The notes below the pieces were generated by a model, which was not told where the DNA came from, made no database searches, and saw nothing but the letters and a program-made list of their open reading frames with translations. From Heterocephalus glaber (Eukaryota; Chordata; Mammalia; Rodentia; Bathyergidae), in NCBI RefSeq assembly GCF_000247695.1, contig NW_004624855.1, positions 1,597,096-1,661,095 of the forward strand: a DNA stretch of 64,000 bases, given 5' to 3'. Shown here piece after piece: positions 34,011 to 46,499 of the stretch. The stretch's first letter is position 1; each line of letters begins with the position of its first letter. Both the position numbers and the translations under genes were made by a program.

Positions 34011-35379
34011 TGCTATGTGCCAGTAAAGTCCAAGAACAGAGGACTAAGCCACTACTGTTGCCATGGTACAGCAGATGACAGCCAAACAGATTCCACAGCA
34101 TGTGGAATGAGTGTTTGGAGAGAAGAGATCAGGGTGTTATGGGAGTACCTTAGTAGGCATGTGACCCATAAAGATCAATCTGACAGCTTCCTTCTAAAGG
34201 TGACCTGTGAGCTAAGTCCTGAAGAAAGGGCATGATTTTAAACAGGCAAAGGGGAGGTGGTCAGTGAGCACACAAGGACAAACTAGCCATTTATTGATGT
34301 GCAGAGACTTGAGAAAGGGTGGAACAGAGAGGCAACTATGAGAGGAATCAGGGGCACTGAGAAGGTTTCAGATGTGCTGAGCAGAGGCTTTGTGTACTGA
34401 ACAGATGGCATGATAAGAAGAGCAGTGCAGAGAGGGCCTTGGGTATGAAGGGCTGAAGCTGCTAATGTGCTCAGTCTCATCCATTGGGTGTCCATCCCTT
34501 CGAGACTATGCTCTGGTCCAAAAGACTAATTAGAATTCAGAAATGCAAGACTGGTCCTTATAGAAACATTTGAATTCTGGAGTTTCAGTGCTGTTATGCA
34601 AAGAATGAGCTAAAATGGCATGGTCACATACCAGGGTAGATTGGTAGGGCTCTTCAGATGCTATCCCTCACATGACCCTGTGGAAGCCATTATCACCCAA
34701 CTAAAGATTAATGCCTTGATACAAGGGTGATTACAATGGGTATAATCACTTTTGACAGGTAGAATTGAGACTTTTGACTAGCAGAATTGGGGATGTCAAG
34801 GTGAAGGAGAGGAAAAGTGCCATAGCTGAGGGTTCATGTGATTTGGTGAGTGAGGTAGAGGTCAGGGCTGGAATGATGGGTTACCTTCATCCCAGTGAGG
34901 GCAGCGGGGACATATCCTAAAATATGGTGGCCAGCGAAGGGCCACTGGAGTTGTAAGGTGAAAGTAACCACACAACTGGAGTTCTACATTAACAGTATGA
35001 GTTTGACAAGGGAGTAGAAAGCTAAAATCTAATGCAAAAAGGTGACTTTCACCTGTTCTTATAGCTTGGCAAGGTAGAAAAAGTTGGGATAAGGGACTTG
35101 TTGGGAAATTTACTTCCCTTTAATACAGCTCATGATGTAGGCATTTTTATTCCTGTTTTCAAATGAAAAAACTGAAAAGATAGATTTGTTATTAGAAATT
35201 TTAAATACCTCTCTTAATCGGCATAGTAATTCTTTGAGGCTGATGTGAATCTCGGTGTACAGCTGAAGATCTGATGCTCAGGTGTGTCAAACAGCCAAGC
35301 AGATATACCTGCTTCCAAAGCCTGTCAGCTATCAGTGCATTCTGTCCTGCATTGCATGCCTGCATATTAGCCAGAGAGC
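34011..35379. other. Unassigned; possible old interspersed repeats
   Basis: No gene seen. 34190-34450 has the flavour of an old mammal-wide repeat ('aagtcctgaagaaaggg', 'gagggccttgggtatgaag'), but I cannot name the family. A short MIR-like piece on the plus strand lies at 35100-35190 ('cctgttttcaaatgaaaaaa'). Confidence 0.35.
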
Positions 35380-35515
35380 ATTTAGGAAAGGCCAATGCTT
35401 GGACCCAACCCTAGGTCAATTAAATTAGAGTGTTTGTGATAGAGCCCAAAAACTGGTACATTTTTTTTTTTAAGTTCCCTGTTGATTCTAAAGAACATTG
35501 AGCTGACAGACCTCA
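35380..35515 (+). mobile_element. MER5A-like (hAT-Charlie) fragment
   Basis: 'gcttggacccaaccctaggt', 'aattagagtgtttgtgatag', 'ttaagttccctgttgattct' parallel the MER5A body and 3' half. Diverged. Confidence 0.5.
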
Positions 35516-35779
35516 GCAATCCTCTTAGTAGCTATGTGAAAGTGAGGCATGATAGAGAAGGAAGAAACATAGATCATCCCAAAGTGTGAGCTCCAGTGTT
35601 GGGAAGAATTGTTTGTCTATAGAGAGTACAGCTGGGAGAAGATGAGGCCAGAAGCACCATCAGAGATGATGTGTGGAGTACAGTGGGCTGAGCATCTACT
35701 GGATGAACTCAAAGAAACCATCCAGCTTAGAAGTTTGGGGTCCTAGGTGTGCAGATTTTCTGCTTATAGTTACTTATAG
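35516..35779. other. Unassigned sequence
   Basis: Nothing recognised. Confidence 0.35.
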
Positions 35780-35993
35780 ATTCAGAGGAGATCTGTGGGA
35801 ACAAAACCATTAAAAAGCGGAAAAGGGAAAAGATAATAGAAGGAAAAAATGGAAATAAAGCTTTTGTAAGTGAGGAGGGAAAAATGATTGGGGGGATGGG
35901 GAAAGAAAAAATAATCAAGGTAAATTATGTACAGGTTCAATGATGAATGTGATTATTATGTATATCAAAAGTGTACCAATTATTAATTTACCA
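35780..35993 (+). mobile_element. L1 3' UTR fragment, plus strand
   Basis: A purine-rich tract (35812-35910) with 'ggggggatggggaaag' leads into 'attatgtacaggttcaatga', 'tgaatgtgattattatgtat', 'gtgtaccaattattaattta'. The minus strand of 20300-20430 has the same sequence in the same order, so both are copies of one L1 3' UTR. It lacks a clean A-tail. Confidence 0.7.
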
Positions 35994-36539
35994 AAAAGCC
36001 CATAAAAATTCCAGGAAAGAATCCCAGGCTAACCAGACTCCATGGATAAATGAAAGAAGAGAAATCAGGAAAGATTATTTGCTGGGGGATCTTAAGATCC
36101 AAAGGTGAGGTTTAACTAGAGAACAAAAGTTACCTGAGGGGTAACCAGTTAGTCTGATTTATGGAACAAAAGATCCAAACAGAAAACACTGGGGAGGGGT
36201 GAATTCATTCAACAAATACTTATTGATGTTTACTGCCTTGTAGGCTCCAAGAAATCAGACAACATCCCTATCCTCATACTGTTCACATCCTGGTAGGTGG
36301 AGACTGAGTTCAGACATACAAATTAGGTAAATAGGGTTTTAAAGACTCATGCTGAGGTGAAAGGTGGGGGTGGGTGGTGATAAAGGAAGGGAGCCCTGAA
36401 GCATCACATTGTTATCAAAGAGATACTCGGAGATTTCCCAGAAAAATTGTCTTTGGAGCAAAGACTGGCAGAGGTGACAGAATGGATCACGTACCCCAGG
36501 GAAATAAGTCCGATAACTTTCCACTTCTAATGTATTGAT
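35994..36539. other. Unassigned; one old mammalian repeat fragment
   Basis: 36200-36310 ('ttcattcaacaaatacttat' .. 'aacatccctatcctcat') resembles a widespread old mammalian repeat whose family I cannot name with certainty. The rest is unassigned. Confidence 0.35.
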
Positions 36540-36995
36540 TTCTCATGTAGTCATTTCTCATCAGGATTTTATTGTGCATTTTACTAATGGATGGTGAAAT
36601 TGATCATCTTTTCATGTACTTATCTTCCACATTTGGTAAAATGTCTTTTCAATTCTTTTATCCATTTCTAAATTGAGGGGTATTTTGTTTTTTGTTTGTT
36701 AGTTTACTGTGGAAACTTCAGAGTTTTTGTAATTTCTGGATAAAAGACATTTGCTAGATATGTATTTGAAAATATTTTCTTCTAGTCTTGAGTGCATCTT
36801 TTCATTCTCTTAATGGTGTTTTGTTGTTTTCTTTTTTATTTTTGTGCAGAGAAAAATTTATCTTCTCTGATGACATCCAATTTACTAAAAATTTTCCTTA
36901 TGATTCATGCTTTTGATATTAAGTCTAAAAAGTCTTTGCCTAATCCAAGGTCAACAGGTTATTTTTCTAGTGTTTTCTCTTAAAAGTTTTTACAT
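36540..36995 (-). mobile_element. L1M-type LINE 3' region, minus strand
   Basis: The + strand shows 'gagcatctt'-type L1M phrases reversed: 'gacatttgctagatatgtat', 'aatattttcttctagtcttg', 'gatgacatccaatttac', 'ctttgcctaatccaaggtca'. This is the reversed L1M 3' end. The equivalent portion occurs again at 38380-38560, so this is a separate fragment from the one that follows. Confidence 0.7.
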
Positions 36996-37353
36996 TTAGA
37001 ATATGCATTTATCATTTTGTTGTAAAACATAAAAAAACATAAAATTTACCATTTTACGTTTGCAGTTCAGTAACATTAAGAACATTCACATTGTTAGTAT
37101 CCATCACCACCATCTATCTCTAGATTTTCTTCATGTTTCCAATCTGAAAGTTTGCACCCTCTAAACAATAACTCCCTATCCCCCCTCCTCCATTTCAGCC
37201 CCTACGAACCTCACTATCTTTATGGATTATAGTATTGTAGATACTTTATATGAATAAAAGCATACAATATTTATAATTTTGTGACTGATTTATTTTACTT
37301 AGCATAGTTATCTTTAAGGTTCATGCATATTCTCATATGTGTCAAAATCCCTA

Positions 37354-37513
37354 TTTATTTATTTATTTATTTATTTTTGAGATAGGGTCTCACTATGTAG
37401 TTCAGGCTGGCCTTGAACTCACTGTGTAGCCCAGGATGGCCTCAAATTCTCAGCAGTCCTCCTGCCTCAGCCTCACAAGGGCTGGGATTACAGGTGTGAG
37501 CCACCACACCCAG
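37354..37513 (-). mobile_element. B1 (7SL-derived) SINE, minus strand, inside L1
   Basis: After an (ATTT)n stretch comes 'ttttgagatagggtctcact', 'caggctggccttgaactca', 'ctgggattacaggtgtgag', 'ccaccacacccag'. This is an Alu/B1-type monomer read in reverse. A 9-base duplication 'aaaatccct' lies at 37344-37352 and 37518-37526, and L1 sequence resumes right after it. Confidence 0.92.
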
Positions 37514-39141
37514 AAAAAAAATCCCTTTTTAAGGCTATATAATACTACAGTGCATTGATAAGCCATTTTGTTTATTCATCCATCTGTGGACACTTGGCTT
37601 ATTGTGTTCATCATGCTTTTATTTTTTAATCTCTAAAAATACACTTTTTAACTAATTTTGATACTTTCTATTTTCCTTTTAGTAACATTTTTACTGTTAT
37701 AGAACCTGATTTTCTTGTGTACCTAGTAGTAAGACACCTATATTTCTTTTTTTAAGATATAGTAGATAACTGAAAAATGAAATATGTTCATTTTAAACAT
37801 ATGTAACTAGATTATTTTGATAGCTCATTTCTTTTTCTCATTTCATTGTATAAATTTATCAGTTTGTTATTGTTTCTTATCAATTTGTTAACCTGTTAGT
37901 GGCCATATGGATCATTTCCAGTTGGGGGCTATTAAAAACAAAACTGTTATAAGTATTCATGTACAGCTATACCTATGAACATATGTTTTAAATTTAATTG
38001 GGTAAATCTTTAAGAATAGAATACTGTACCTGGGACACATTGTAAATGTAGTTTAACTTTTTAAGAAGTTGCCAAACTATTGTTTTAAAATGGTTTTAGT
38101 GCTTAACATTCCCTTTGGCAGTGAAAGAGGGTTTCAGTTCCTTTCACATCTTTTTCATCACTTGGTTTGATTGGTGGCTAAGACTTTTGCTATTCTAATA
38201 GGTGTGTGGTAGTATCCATTGTGGCTATAATCTGCATTTTACAGTGACTAATGATATTGAGCATCTTTTCATATGCATCTTTATATCTGCTTTGGTGAAA
38301 TGTCCAGCAAAATCTTTCTCCATTTAATTGGATTGTTTTATTATTGAGTTTTGAGAATTATTTGTGTATTATGGTTATATATCCTTTATAATATACATTA
38401 AAGTATTTTTTCTCAGTATGTGAGTTGTCATTTTAGTCTTCTCATAGTGTCTTTCTAAGAGCAGATGTTGTAATTTTAAGAAAATCCACTTTATCACTTT
38501 GCTTCTTAATGGGTCGTGCTTTTCTTCTCTGTTTTCTGTTGCCAGTTGTATAGTTTAAGATTTTACATTTCTATCTAGTTATCCATTTTGTACTAATTTG
38601 TATGGAACAATGCTTACTTATTTGCACATGGATATCTAATTATTCTAGCCCTGTTTGTTGAAAAGATTATTTATTTTCAACAGAATTATCTCTGCACCTT
38701 TGTAAAAACTCGGTTTTCCACACATGTGAAAGTCTATTTATGACCTCTTTATCCTCTTCAGTTGATCTGTTTTGCCTATCCTATGCCAAACTCACGTATT
38801 CTGATTAACTGTAGATTTTCAATAAATCTTAAAAGCAGGTGCTGTTAGTTGTTCAGATTTCTTAATTTAAAAAATATTTTACATTTCTCAGTCTTTTGCA
38901 CTTCCACATAAACTTTAAAATCATTTTGTCACTATCTCCAAAAGAAATCCGGTGGTGATTTTAATTGGGATCTCACTGAATTGATAAATTTTGGGAAAAT
39001 TGATATTTTGTACTGAGTCTTCTGAGCCAATAATAAGTAAGATATTGTTTAATTTCTCATAGTAATGTTTTGATGTATTATCCTGATGGTTTTTTAATGT
39101 CATTTCTGGGTCAGTTTATCATAGATTGCCTTTTCTGCTAT

Positions 39142-39205
39142 GTTATAGTGAATTGTGAATTTTAATAAATTGTGAATTTTGTGAAATGTGAATTTTAATA
39201 AGTTG
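39142..39205. repeat. Local tandem of 'tgtgaatttt' units
   Basis: 'gtgaatt(tt)' recurs four times with TAATAAAT spacers, a small local duplication within the old L1 sequence. Confidence 0.7.
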
Positions 39206-39700
39206 CTGGGTATTTTTGTAGTTCTATGAATATTGAGGTTTTTTCTGAAGTAGAATAAATTTATTTGATCCTGTGTATCTTGATTGTTAAGTGGGTCCTA
39301 AGCACTTATTAAATATAGAGCCCGTTATTCCCACTCTAGGATTGCTCCAGTCTGGATAGTGGACACAAGGATCATTCTTAGCCCAGTTGAGTATAGGATT
39401 TTTTCCTTTTTTAGTGTTGGATGATTCTTTCTTGTGTAATCTCACACACATGTGTGCTGGCGAATATTCAAAAGGACACTATAGGCTTCTCTCTTAGGGT
39501 AGCTCTCTCTTCTGTGGAACTCCATCCCACGCATTCTAGCTTCTTTTTTCTTCTCAGATGTCTGTTTCCAGCTCCTGAACACAGGGACACTGGGTTTCCA
39601 CATGGGTTCCCTGCCCGTGCTACAGTCTGGAAACTCTCAAGGGATCAAGCTCAATGGGAGGGCTTGCCTAACACTGTCACTGCCTGATCAATAGTAACCT

Positions 39701-40149
39701 TAAAAACATTGCTTTATTTATTTCAGTTGTTCTGTTTTATTTTCATGAGAAAAATTAAGCTTGCTTCCTATTACTCCCTTTTGGTGAGAAACAGCAGTCT
39801 GAGAACATACCATTTTAATTAAATTGGTGGAAATGAATACGAACATTGATAGCAGCAGAAGTGAGCTTCTGGAAAGAGGCAGGCTTAGGGAGGAGCTTTA
39901 TAATGGTCCCAAAGAGAAGTCAATAAGCCTGGAAATTTTCAAAGGCCTTTCCTCCTTACTCTATCTTGATCAGATTTCTGCTGCTTTGGATATCATTGAA
40001 TACTTCCTTCTTCTGCCTCTGAGTTGAGTTATAAAACATTTCAAAGAAGTAATGCTCAAGTTAAATTCATTGGTGAAGGGTGCAGGATGGATAAGGAAAA
40101 TTAGGGAGTTGAAGGGAATATTTGTCTCAGAGGAATTTTGATGCATAGT
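39701..40149. other. Unassigned sequence
   Basis: Nothing recognised. A 67-codon plus-strand frame at 39824-40027 has no known features. Confidence 0.35.
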
Positions 40150-40515
40150 TGAGGAGCATAGGCTTTGCAGTCAGACAGACCCCTCCTCTTTTTATATTTC
40201 TGCCTAACTACTCACTAATGAGTATTTACACTCTGCCGTTGGCTAGTCTCTGACTCTTCATGGGAGGAAATCCAGCAGGGCCTCCCAAACCTTTAGTAAT
40301 GCATATTCCTAATAAATCACATTTTTGACTTCAGGAAAAGTCTAGTTGCTGCCAAGCACTTTCATTTTCTTGTTCTGAGACAATATCAAATCACTCTCTC
40401 TAAACCTCTAGCACTTGCTCAGTAGAATAAGTGTATTCATACCAACTTCACAGGTCATTGTAAGAATTAAATGAGGTATTTAAATAAAATAATGAACACA
40501 CTGCCATTCATATAG
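40150..40515 (-). mobile_element. MIR SINE, minus strand, split
   Basis: 'aggctttgcagtcagacaga' and 'taactactcac' form the reversed MIR 3' half (40155-40255). 'tctctaaacctctagcactt', 'gtagaataagtgtattcat', 'aagaattaaatgaggtattt' form the core and 5' half (40385-40510). About 125 unrelated bases (40260-40380) separate them, some resembling MER5 sequence. Confidence 0.65.
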
Positions 40516-42317
40516 CATATGCTCAACATAAAAAATACACCACATCAACAAATTAGGATGCATTCTAACAAGTGCTTTCTTAGACACATCCTCAATAAAT
40601 ATTTGCTTCAATGGGTGAACAATTGACCTTTGTATGACTTGGATAGCATTTTCATGTTCTTGTGGGGGTTATTAATCCATTTTAAAGTAATGTATTTGCT
40701 AATATAAAAGATCGATCATTTTATTAGACCCTCCTCTGTATGGTATAGCTACATATTCATATTTAATGTGAATTTTTTTACATGGTATTTGTGATTTTAA
40801 ATAAGTAGAATTTAAACATATATTTGAAACTTAGGGCATCCTCATTTTAATGGATTCATTTAATTTACTTAATGACAATTGATTTAATTTAATTAGTCTC
40901 ACATTAGAAGCTCTGATTGGATTTTGACCTATGTTGGCATGTTGTGTAATTAAGCGTGTGCCTTACTAAAGTTGTTAGGTATGGAATTATTGCCCAGGAG
41001 GTCCTGTGGGATTTCCTCCCATGAAGAGGAGCACTTGGGAACATTTTACAAGTATGGATATTTGAGAAGGATAATTTATAGCTACAGATTTGAGCAAAAA
41101 ATTAATAACAATAAAAATGTAAAATAGTCTACATGAACATGGACTCTGAGATAGAAAATTGTTCTACAATTAGAAAAATGCCAGGAATTGATTTTCAATA
41201 ATTGCCCCTCCTTAATGTTTAATTAAAGAACATTCTCAACTTAAAGGTCATGGTGAATTGAGTTTTTCTAGATGTTAGTCAATGAGAATGTGTTTGGAAA
41301 CAGATATTGGGCCTACCTACAGCTTAAAAGATTAGAGAATAGAGAGAAGAAGGCATTGTAATTCCGTTATTCAGTCCTGGGGAGGCAAAGAATATTTTAC
41401 ATGCTGTCATCTGGGAGAAATAGATTGACCAACCACAAAGGTAAATGGTGTTAAGGCCAGAGAATGAATGTACCGGACTTCATGAAAAGTCAGGTTTAGA
41501 TCAGGAATATTTCTGGAGACCATGTTCATAGGAACTATGAGTAAAGAAGACTGTCGCTAAAGCAACAGCCTGCCAAAGTGATGTTGTTGCATGAAGAAAT
41601 GCCTCTGCCTTTTTAGCCTTTCATAGAAAGTCCAAAATTAACAGCAAATATTATAATGTGAGCTTGCTATGCTGTCGTTGGCTTTCTTTCTTCCCCAACG
41701 TTGGAAACTACAAACATCACTTCTTATGATGCTGCTGTATCAAAATCTGAGCTTCAGGAAACATAAAGCATTGTCATTCCCAAATATTCAGGCCAGGTTT
41801 CATAAAGAGTTGGAGAAAGGCTCATAGTTACCAAATGTGGCAAGAAACTAACAGGCTATTTGGTACTTAGCAACATGAAGAGAGTGTAGGACCTCTTGAA
41901 AGTTTTGTGACTTAAATGATCCTGAGGTCCTGCTAACCCCAGCTGAATACTAAGGAAACTTCAGTATAAGCACATAGATACTGGCTTTTCATGTGATCCA
42001 GGCACTCACCATTTCAACAAAAGCATATAGTATTTGTGTGTTCCTTTTAGTTACTGACTCCAAATACACAATCTGCCCACAAAATATTAGTAAATCATAA
42101 AATTTTGTGCTTAGCTCTGATGTGACTAAACAAGTAAATACTATTTTTTACAATACATCAGACAAAAGTAGTTGTGTGAAAAAGTAGTACTGCAAGGAAG
42201 TAGTGGACTTGCATGCATAGTATTAATTAGATAAATTTAACATACATGTTCATACCTGTATTCTGTGCTTCTGAAGTAATTTTCAAAATGAATAAAATTT
42301 ATGTAAGAAAAATCATG
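40516..42317. other. Unassigned; possible conserved non-coding stretch
   Basis: No gene or repeat recognised in 1.8 kb. 40855-40990 holds closely spaced homeodomain-type TAATT motifs ('tttaatttaattagtc', 'tgtaattaagcg') in complex sequence, compatible with an enhancer but unproven. Confidence 0.35.
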
Positions 42318-42448
42318 TAGAGGCTGAGCTTCTCTTACCCAAATGCTTAGAAATCCAAAACTTTTTAAGCATTATGTCAGCACCCAAAAAGTTGGATTTA
42401 GGAGCATTTTGGATTTCAGATTTTCAGATGAGGGATGCTCAGCCTGTA
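42318..42448. mobile_element. Tigger-like MITE with terminal inverted repeats
   Basis: A 127-base element is flanked by TA dinucleotides at 42318-42319 and 42447-42448. Its ends are inverted repeats of about 35-39 bases: left begins 'gaggctgagcttctcttacc' and right ends 'gagggatgctcagcctg'. The inner arms are 'aaatccaaaactttt' and 'ttttggatttcag'. TA duplication and a 'CAGG(T/C)TGAG' end fit non-autonomous TcMar-Tigger elements. Internal sequence is too short to code. Confidence 0.85.
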
Positions 42449-42780
42449 GTTGGAAATACACTTAATATATTTTTGTCTATACTCATAAGCACACACATTC
42501 ACAAATGTGCAAGCTATTACATACATAGAAAGACCAATATTAACCTTCTAGTGGACCAATAAATACATGTTATTATTGAAGAGACCAAAATTTTACAAAA
42601 GAGTTTAGAAATATTTTGGTGTGATCTTAAACTGGAAGGAGTATTAAACACTGAGGAAATAAAATGAATAGACTCAACTAATTCTATATTAGAGAATTTA
42701 AATAAATTACATTTTACTAAAAAAGTACTCATTATTCATTTAATAGAGTTTAGTTCCATTGCATAAAAGCTTTCAAATGT
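42449..42780. other. Unassigned sequence
   Basis: Nothing recognised. Confidence 0.35.
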
Positions 42781-43203
42781 CCTTCTGTCCTCATTTCTCA
42801 TCACTGGGACAAAATATCCAACATGCACAGCTTAAAGGGGGAGAGGGTTATTTTGGCTGACAGTTTTTAGAGGATTCAGTTTATAGTTGACTGGCTCCAA
42901 GGCAAGAAGAGCATGGTGGAAGTGTCCATTGGAGAAAAGCTGCTCATATCATGGCAGCCAGGAAGCAGAGAGTGAAGGAAGGAGCAGGGAGGAAGATAAT
43001 GCGCTTCCCCCCAGTGACCAGATGCCCCCAGTGACCTCCCTCTAACCAAGTTCCACCTCCTAACAGTGAACTCAGCACTGAACTCATTAATTGATAAATC
43101 CACTGATGAATACAGCACAACCATGATCCAATAACCTTTAGAAACAAAGAACATCGAATCAAGAAAGTTTTGAGGGATATTCTAGATCTGAACCATAACA
43201 CCT
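42781..43203 (-). mobile_element. MaLR (ERVL) solo LTR, minus strand, subfamily 1
   Basis: Well preserved. + strand: 'cactgggacaaaatatccaa', 'acagcttaaagggggagagg', 'tatcatggcagccaggaagc', 'cacctcctaacagtgaactc', 'gatgaatacagcacaaccat', 'attctagatctgaaccataa'. The minus strand therefore starts TGTTATGGTTCAGAT, the MaLR signature. Matches 4974 and 11723 in its distal half. Confidence 0.85.
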
Positions 43204-44199
43204 TCCCCAAATAATTTTAGCCATAAAATTGAGATATCAATGCCTGACATGTCATTTATCTGGAATCAAGGGTCCAAAGAGTGGGAATCACTTCACTCTG
43301 GAAAATTGTATAATAATTTACCATTTCCATGTCCCTTGTGTTGACTGCCATTAAAAGATATTCTGCGGCCTCCATCCATAACACACTCCATTATATAATG
43401 AGAAAATGTTTCTTACAAATTATTTGCTTGAAATTGACCATGCTATGATTCAAGGTCACTCTTTTTGCATTTTAACTTTTATAGAAACATCTAATTACTA
43501 TTTCCTCTGAATCTTTTCTGTGCTCTCCTGGGGTTCACTCTGTCATTCTCAGCTTTCTCTTCCTGAGTTTCAGGTCCGTTTAGTTCTGACCTTATCTTTC
43601 ACTTTCTCTCTAGCAGCCACTTCTATGGAGAGGTCTCCTTACATGAAGAGATCTCTCATTCTACAAGGAAGGCCCTCCTTTGGAAATAGCCTTTAAATTC
43701 CTCTCAGATTGGCCCAACCTTTTTATTTCATAGAGCTAAGCCTCAAATTACAATGTTTTTCAGTGAGATTACCTGGTGAATTTACATTCGATTCCATGGT
43801 ATAAATAACTGAGATCAGGCCCCTGCTGAGAACACCTCTGGTGTATTTGGAGGGACACTGAATGTCTATGCAGGTAGTTATACAATATATCAAGAAGTGT
43901 ACAAAGAGCAAGGAAAGTCCTCTTTACCTGGGCTGGCCTTGGCTCTTATCAGATTAAATGCTATGGGATTTATATCCTTTATTCTTTTCTGTTGTTTTAG
44001 AGGTTTCAGGTGGTTAGAATAAGTTTCCTTGGGTTCCAGTATGTTCTGCCTTCAGTGGACCTCCTTGGAGCTTTTCAATTCTTTGGGTAGCTAACAGATC
44101 TGGTACCATACATTACAATTCCATTCTCCCTTGACAAAGCCAAGGAGAAGTCAGGAGGCCATGATGAATGACCTGCTACTCTCTGGGCTCTAACTAAGT
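43204..44199. other. Unassigned sequence
   Basis: No gene or repeat recognised in about 1 kb. Confidence 0.4.
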
Positions 44200-44370
44200 C
44201 AGTGCTGGCTGGGCTTGACTGTACATTGAAATCCCCTGGGAAAGTTTTTAAAAACTGCTCATGCTTGCATCCCATGAAGGCCAATAGGAAATGAGCTACA
44301 AGGATGAGGCCTAGGCATCTGTATGTTTGGAACACTCACCAGGAGATTCTGACACATAGTAAGTGTCTAG
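44200..44370 (+). mobile_element. MER5A (hAT-Charlie) element
   Basis: 'cttgactgtacattgaaatc', 'cctgggaaagtttttaaaaa', 'gatgaggcctaggcatctgt', 'ctcaccaggagattctgaca' follow MER5A order. Ancient, non-coding. Confidence 0.75.
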
Positions 44371-46499
44371 AACCAAAACTCAGCACTTCCAAGCACTGGA
44401 GCTCCTATTTCTCCAAGAAGCCAACTTCATTTTGCACTCAGAGCAATACTGCCCAAGAATTCTTCCATAGGCTGCCCTGACCTCTCTAACTCTGGTCCTA
44501 ATTCCAACAAACAGGGAAGTCTCATCCACATAGTGACCCTGAAAGACTATGAAATGTAACTACTCATTCCAAGGAGAATCAACTTGTGAGACTCTATTAA
44601 GGTAACTGCAGAGATTTACATGTGTCTAGTTCTTAGTCAAAACCGAATACTAGCTGTAAAGAACTTGACATGACTGTCAGGGCTCTCCTTTTCAAAAAAA
44701 GGGGAAAGGAGATGCAATGCTTTTGTACAATTCAAAAAAATTTTTTTTTAATCCGCATTGACCTTTGCCCAAATGGAGTGGAGCAAAGTTGTTTCATAGC
44801 TGTTAATAAATTTCATACTGTATTCCTAATTGGTTTTGGTGGGGAGCCAAAGAACATTCATGTCATTTGTGTTGTACCACAATTAAAAATTTAGAGGGGA
44901 AACATTTTGTGTAGGCCATCTGATTGGTATTTCACTGTTTTTATATTTCTAAAGTCAGACTCCTAAGACAGTTCATCTCATATGACTCCTTAAATTATAG
45001 TCTATAGGCAAAAGCTATGATTATTCTTACATTTAACAATCTAATCCAGTGCTGGAAATGATACATGGAAGGAATAGTCTAGTAAATGATGGATACTAAA
45101 AGATCTCTGTAACTTTTATTTTTTGTTATTAAATGTAAGGACTCTTTCTGTGTCTGAAGGAGCTATCCTGACATGGTTCTGATTCTCAGCACCATGTTTT
45201 ATAGGATGCTTATGTTAATTACTGTCAAGGGTTATTTTTATTGTTTTTCCTTTCTGTCTTTTGAAGATGTCCTTTACAGAAGTATAAAGACATACCTGAG
45301 AATTTCTAGGCTTCTCCATCACCTGCTTAGTGCCTGCAGCTAATCTTACTGTGATATATGATAAATATTTTCCCTTACAGAAAAGAAGCTAAAAGCTATT
45401 TCTGTGCATCAATTGACCACATTAGGCTAATATTTATCCACTTGAAACTTGGCAAATTGGTTGAACCTCATTTAATAGCTGTATACCAATTATAAGAAGT
45501 AATCATACTATATAAGAATTTCCAAAAAAAATAAGTCTAGGGTAGAAAAACTATCAGAAGGGATTTAGTGATGATTGAGTATGGGAAAGCACAAGTTTTT
45601 GCTCATAAAACTTGATTTTATAAGACATGTAGCATTTCTAATATTAAAAATAAATGAGAAAATAATGAGAAGCTTTCTGACATCTCATTACAGAATGACG
45701 TTGAACTGTGGAGTTGGGCCTCCCAAATTCCTAATGCTAGTCATAATTATCTGTCTTTCAGCAAGGACAGATCAGTTTGAGTATCTCTTCCTGTGAAGTT
45801 GAATACAAAAAAGTGCTCTATATCTCCACATTTCATTACCCAATCAGCCCATCCTTCTGAACTATCACCTGGCTGAGTGAGTAAGTTACATATAGTTTCC
45901 CTGGGAAGGAACTCTAGTAAAGCACCCTCATGTTAAAAAAAAAAAAAAAAAAAGTAGGAAAAATAAGCCATGTTTTTTGTTGTTATAGTTGCTGCTGCTG
46001 TGTTTAAAATAAGTAAGAGGGGAAAAAAGAAATCTATCATTGACACAACAACAAAAAAATCTATCTTGGTCCTGCCCTCTGAAGAATGCATTTTTAATAA
46101 CATTATAATTGGTTTTCAGAAATCATCAAACTGGTTTTCCTTCTGTTTTACAGGTCGTTTTAATCATCTTCTTTGTATATAGGTGTGCTTTTCATATTCT
46201 CAAGATTTAGCATCCACTTTAATGATCACAAAAATATTTTTATAAGGACACATGTATTATCTTTAAAAATCAAAGACAAAGACTGCCAAGTTTGTTAAGC
46301 CAATTTCATTTAAAATACATAGTGACTTGTATTCGCTTTTCTAACACAGTGAATTCTCAGTGTTTTCTCTTACGGTCATTAAGATGACAGCCTTTGCTTC
46401 TAGCACAATACAATATTTACAATTTCTCCTCACATAAAAAAAAACCCTATGAAGAACAGAATGATAAAGCTTGCAAAATATATTTTAAACCAAAGCATA
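44371..46499. other. Unassigned AT-rich sequence
   Basis: About 2.1 kb with no gene or repeat family assigned, except the A-run noted separately. Short frames at 44670-44894, 45575-45796 and 45970-46182 lack known domains. Confidence 0.4.
45935..45953. repeat. Poly-A run
   Basis: Nineteen consecutive A. It could be the tail of a retrocopy, but the upstream 200 bases are not recognisable and I see no flanking duplication. Confidence 0.8.

Larger units (their letters stand above)
37010..39700 (-). mobile_element. Composite old L1M LINE sequence, minus strand
   Basis: Reversed L1M 3' phrases appear throughout: 'cataaaatttaccatttta', 'catcaccaccatctatctct', 'actccctatcccccctcc', 'cctttttaaggctatataat' (resumed after the B1), 'ttctaataggtgtgtggtag', 'gagcatcttttcatatgc', 'ctgtttgttgaaaagattat', 'gtcatttctgggtcagttta', 'gttgctgggtatttttgtag'. 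It is probably more than one fragment. No ORF survives. Boundaries, especially beyond 39250, are approximate. Confidence 0.65.

Noticed and set aside
45735..45953. Processed pseudogene ending in the 19-base A-run
   Set aside because: No polyadenylation signal at the right distance that I trust, no flanking duplication, and upstream sequence matches no gene I recognise.
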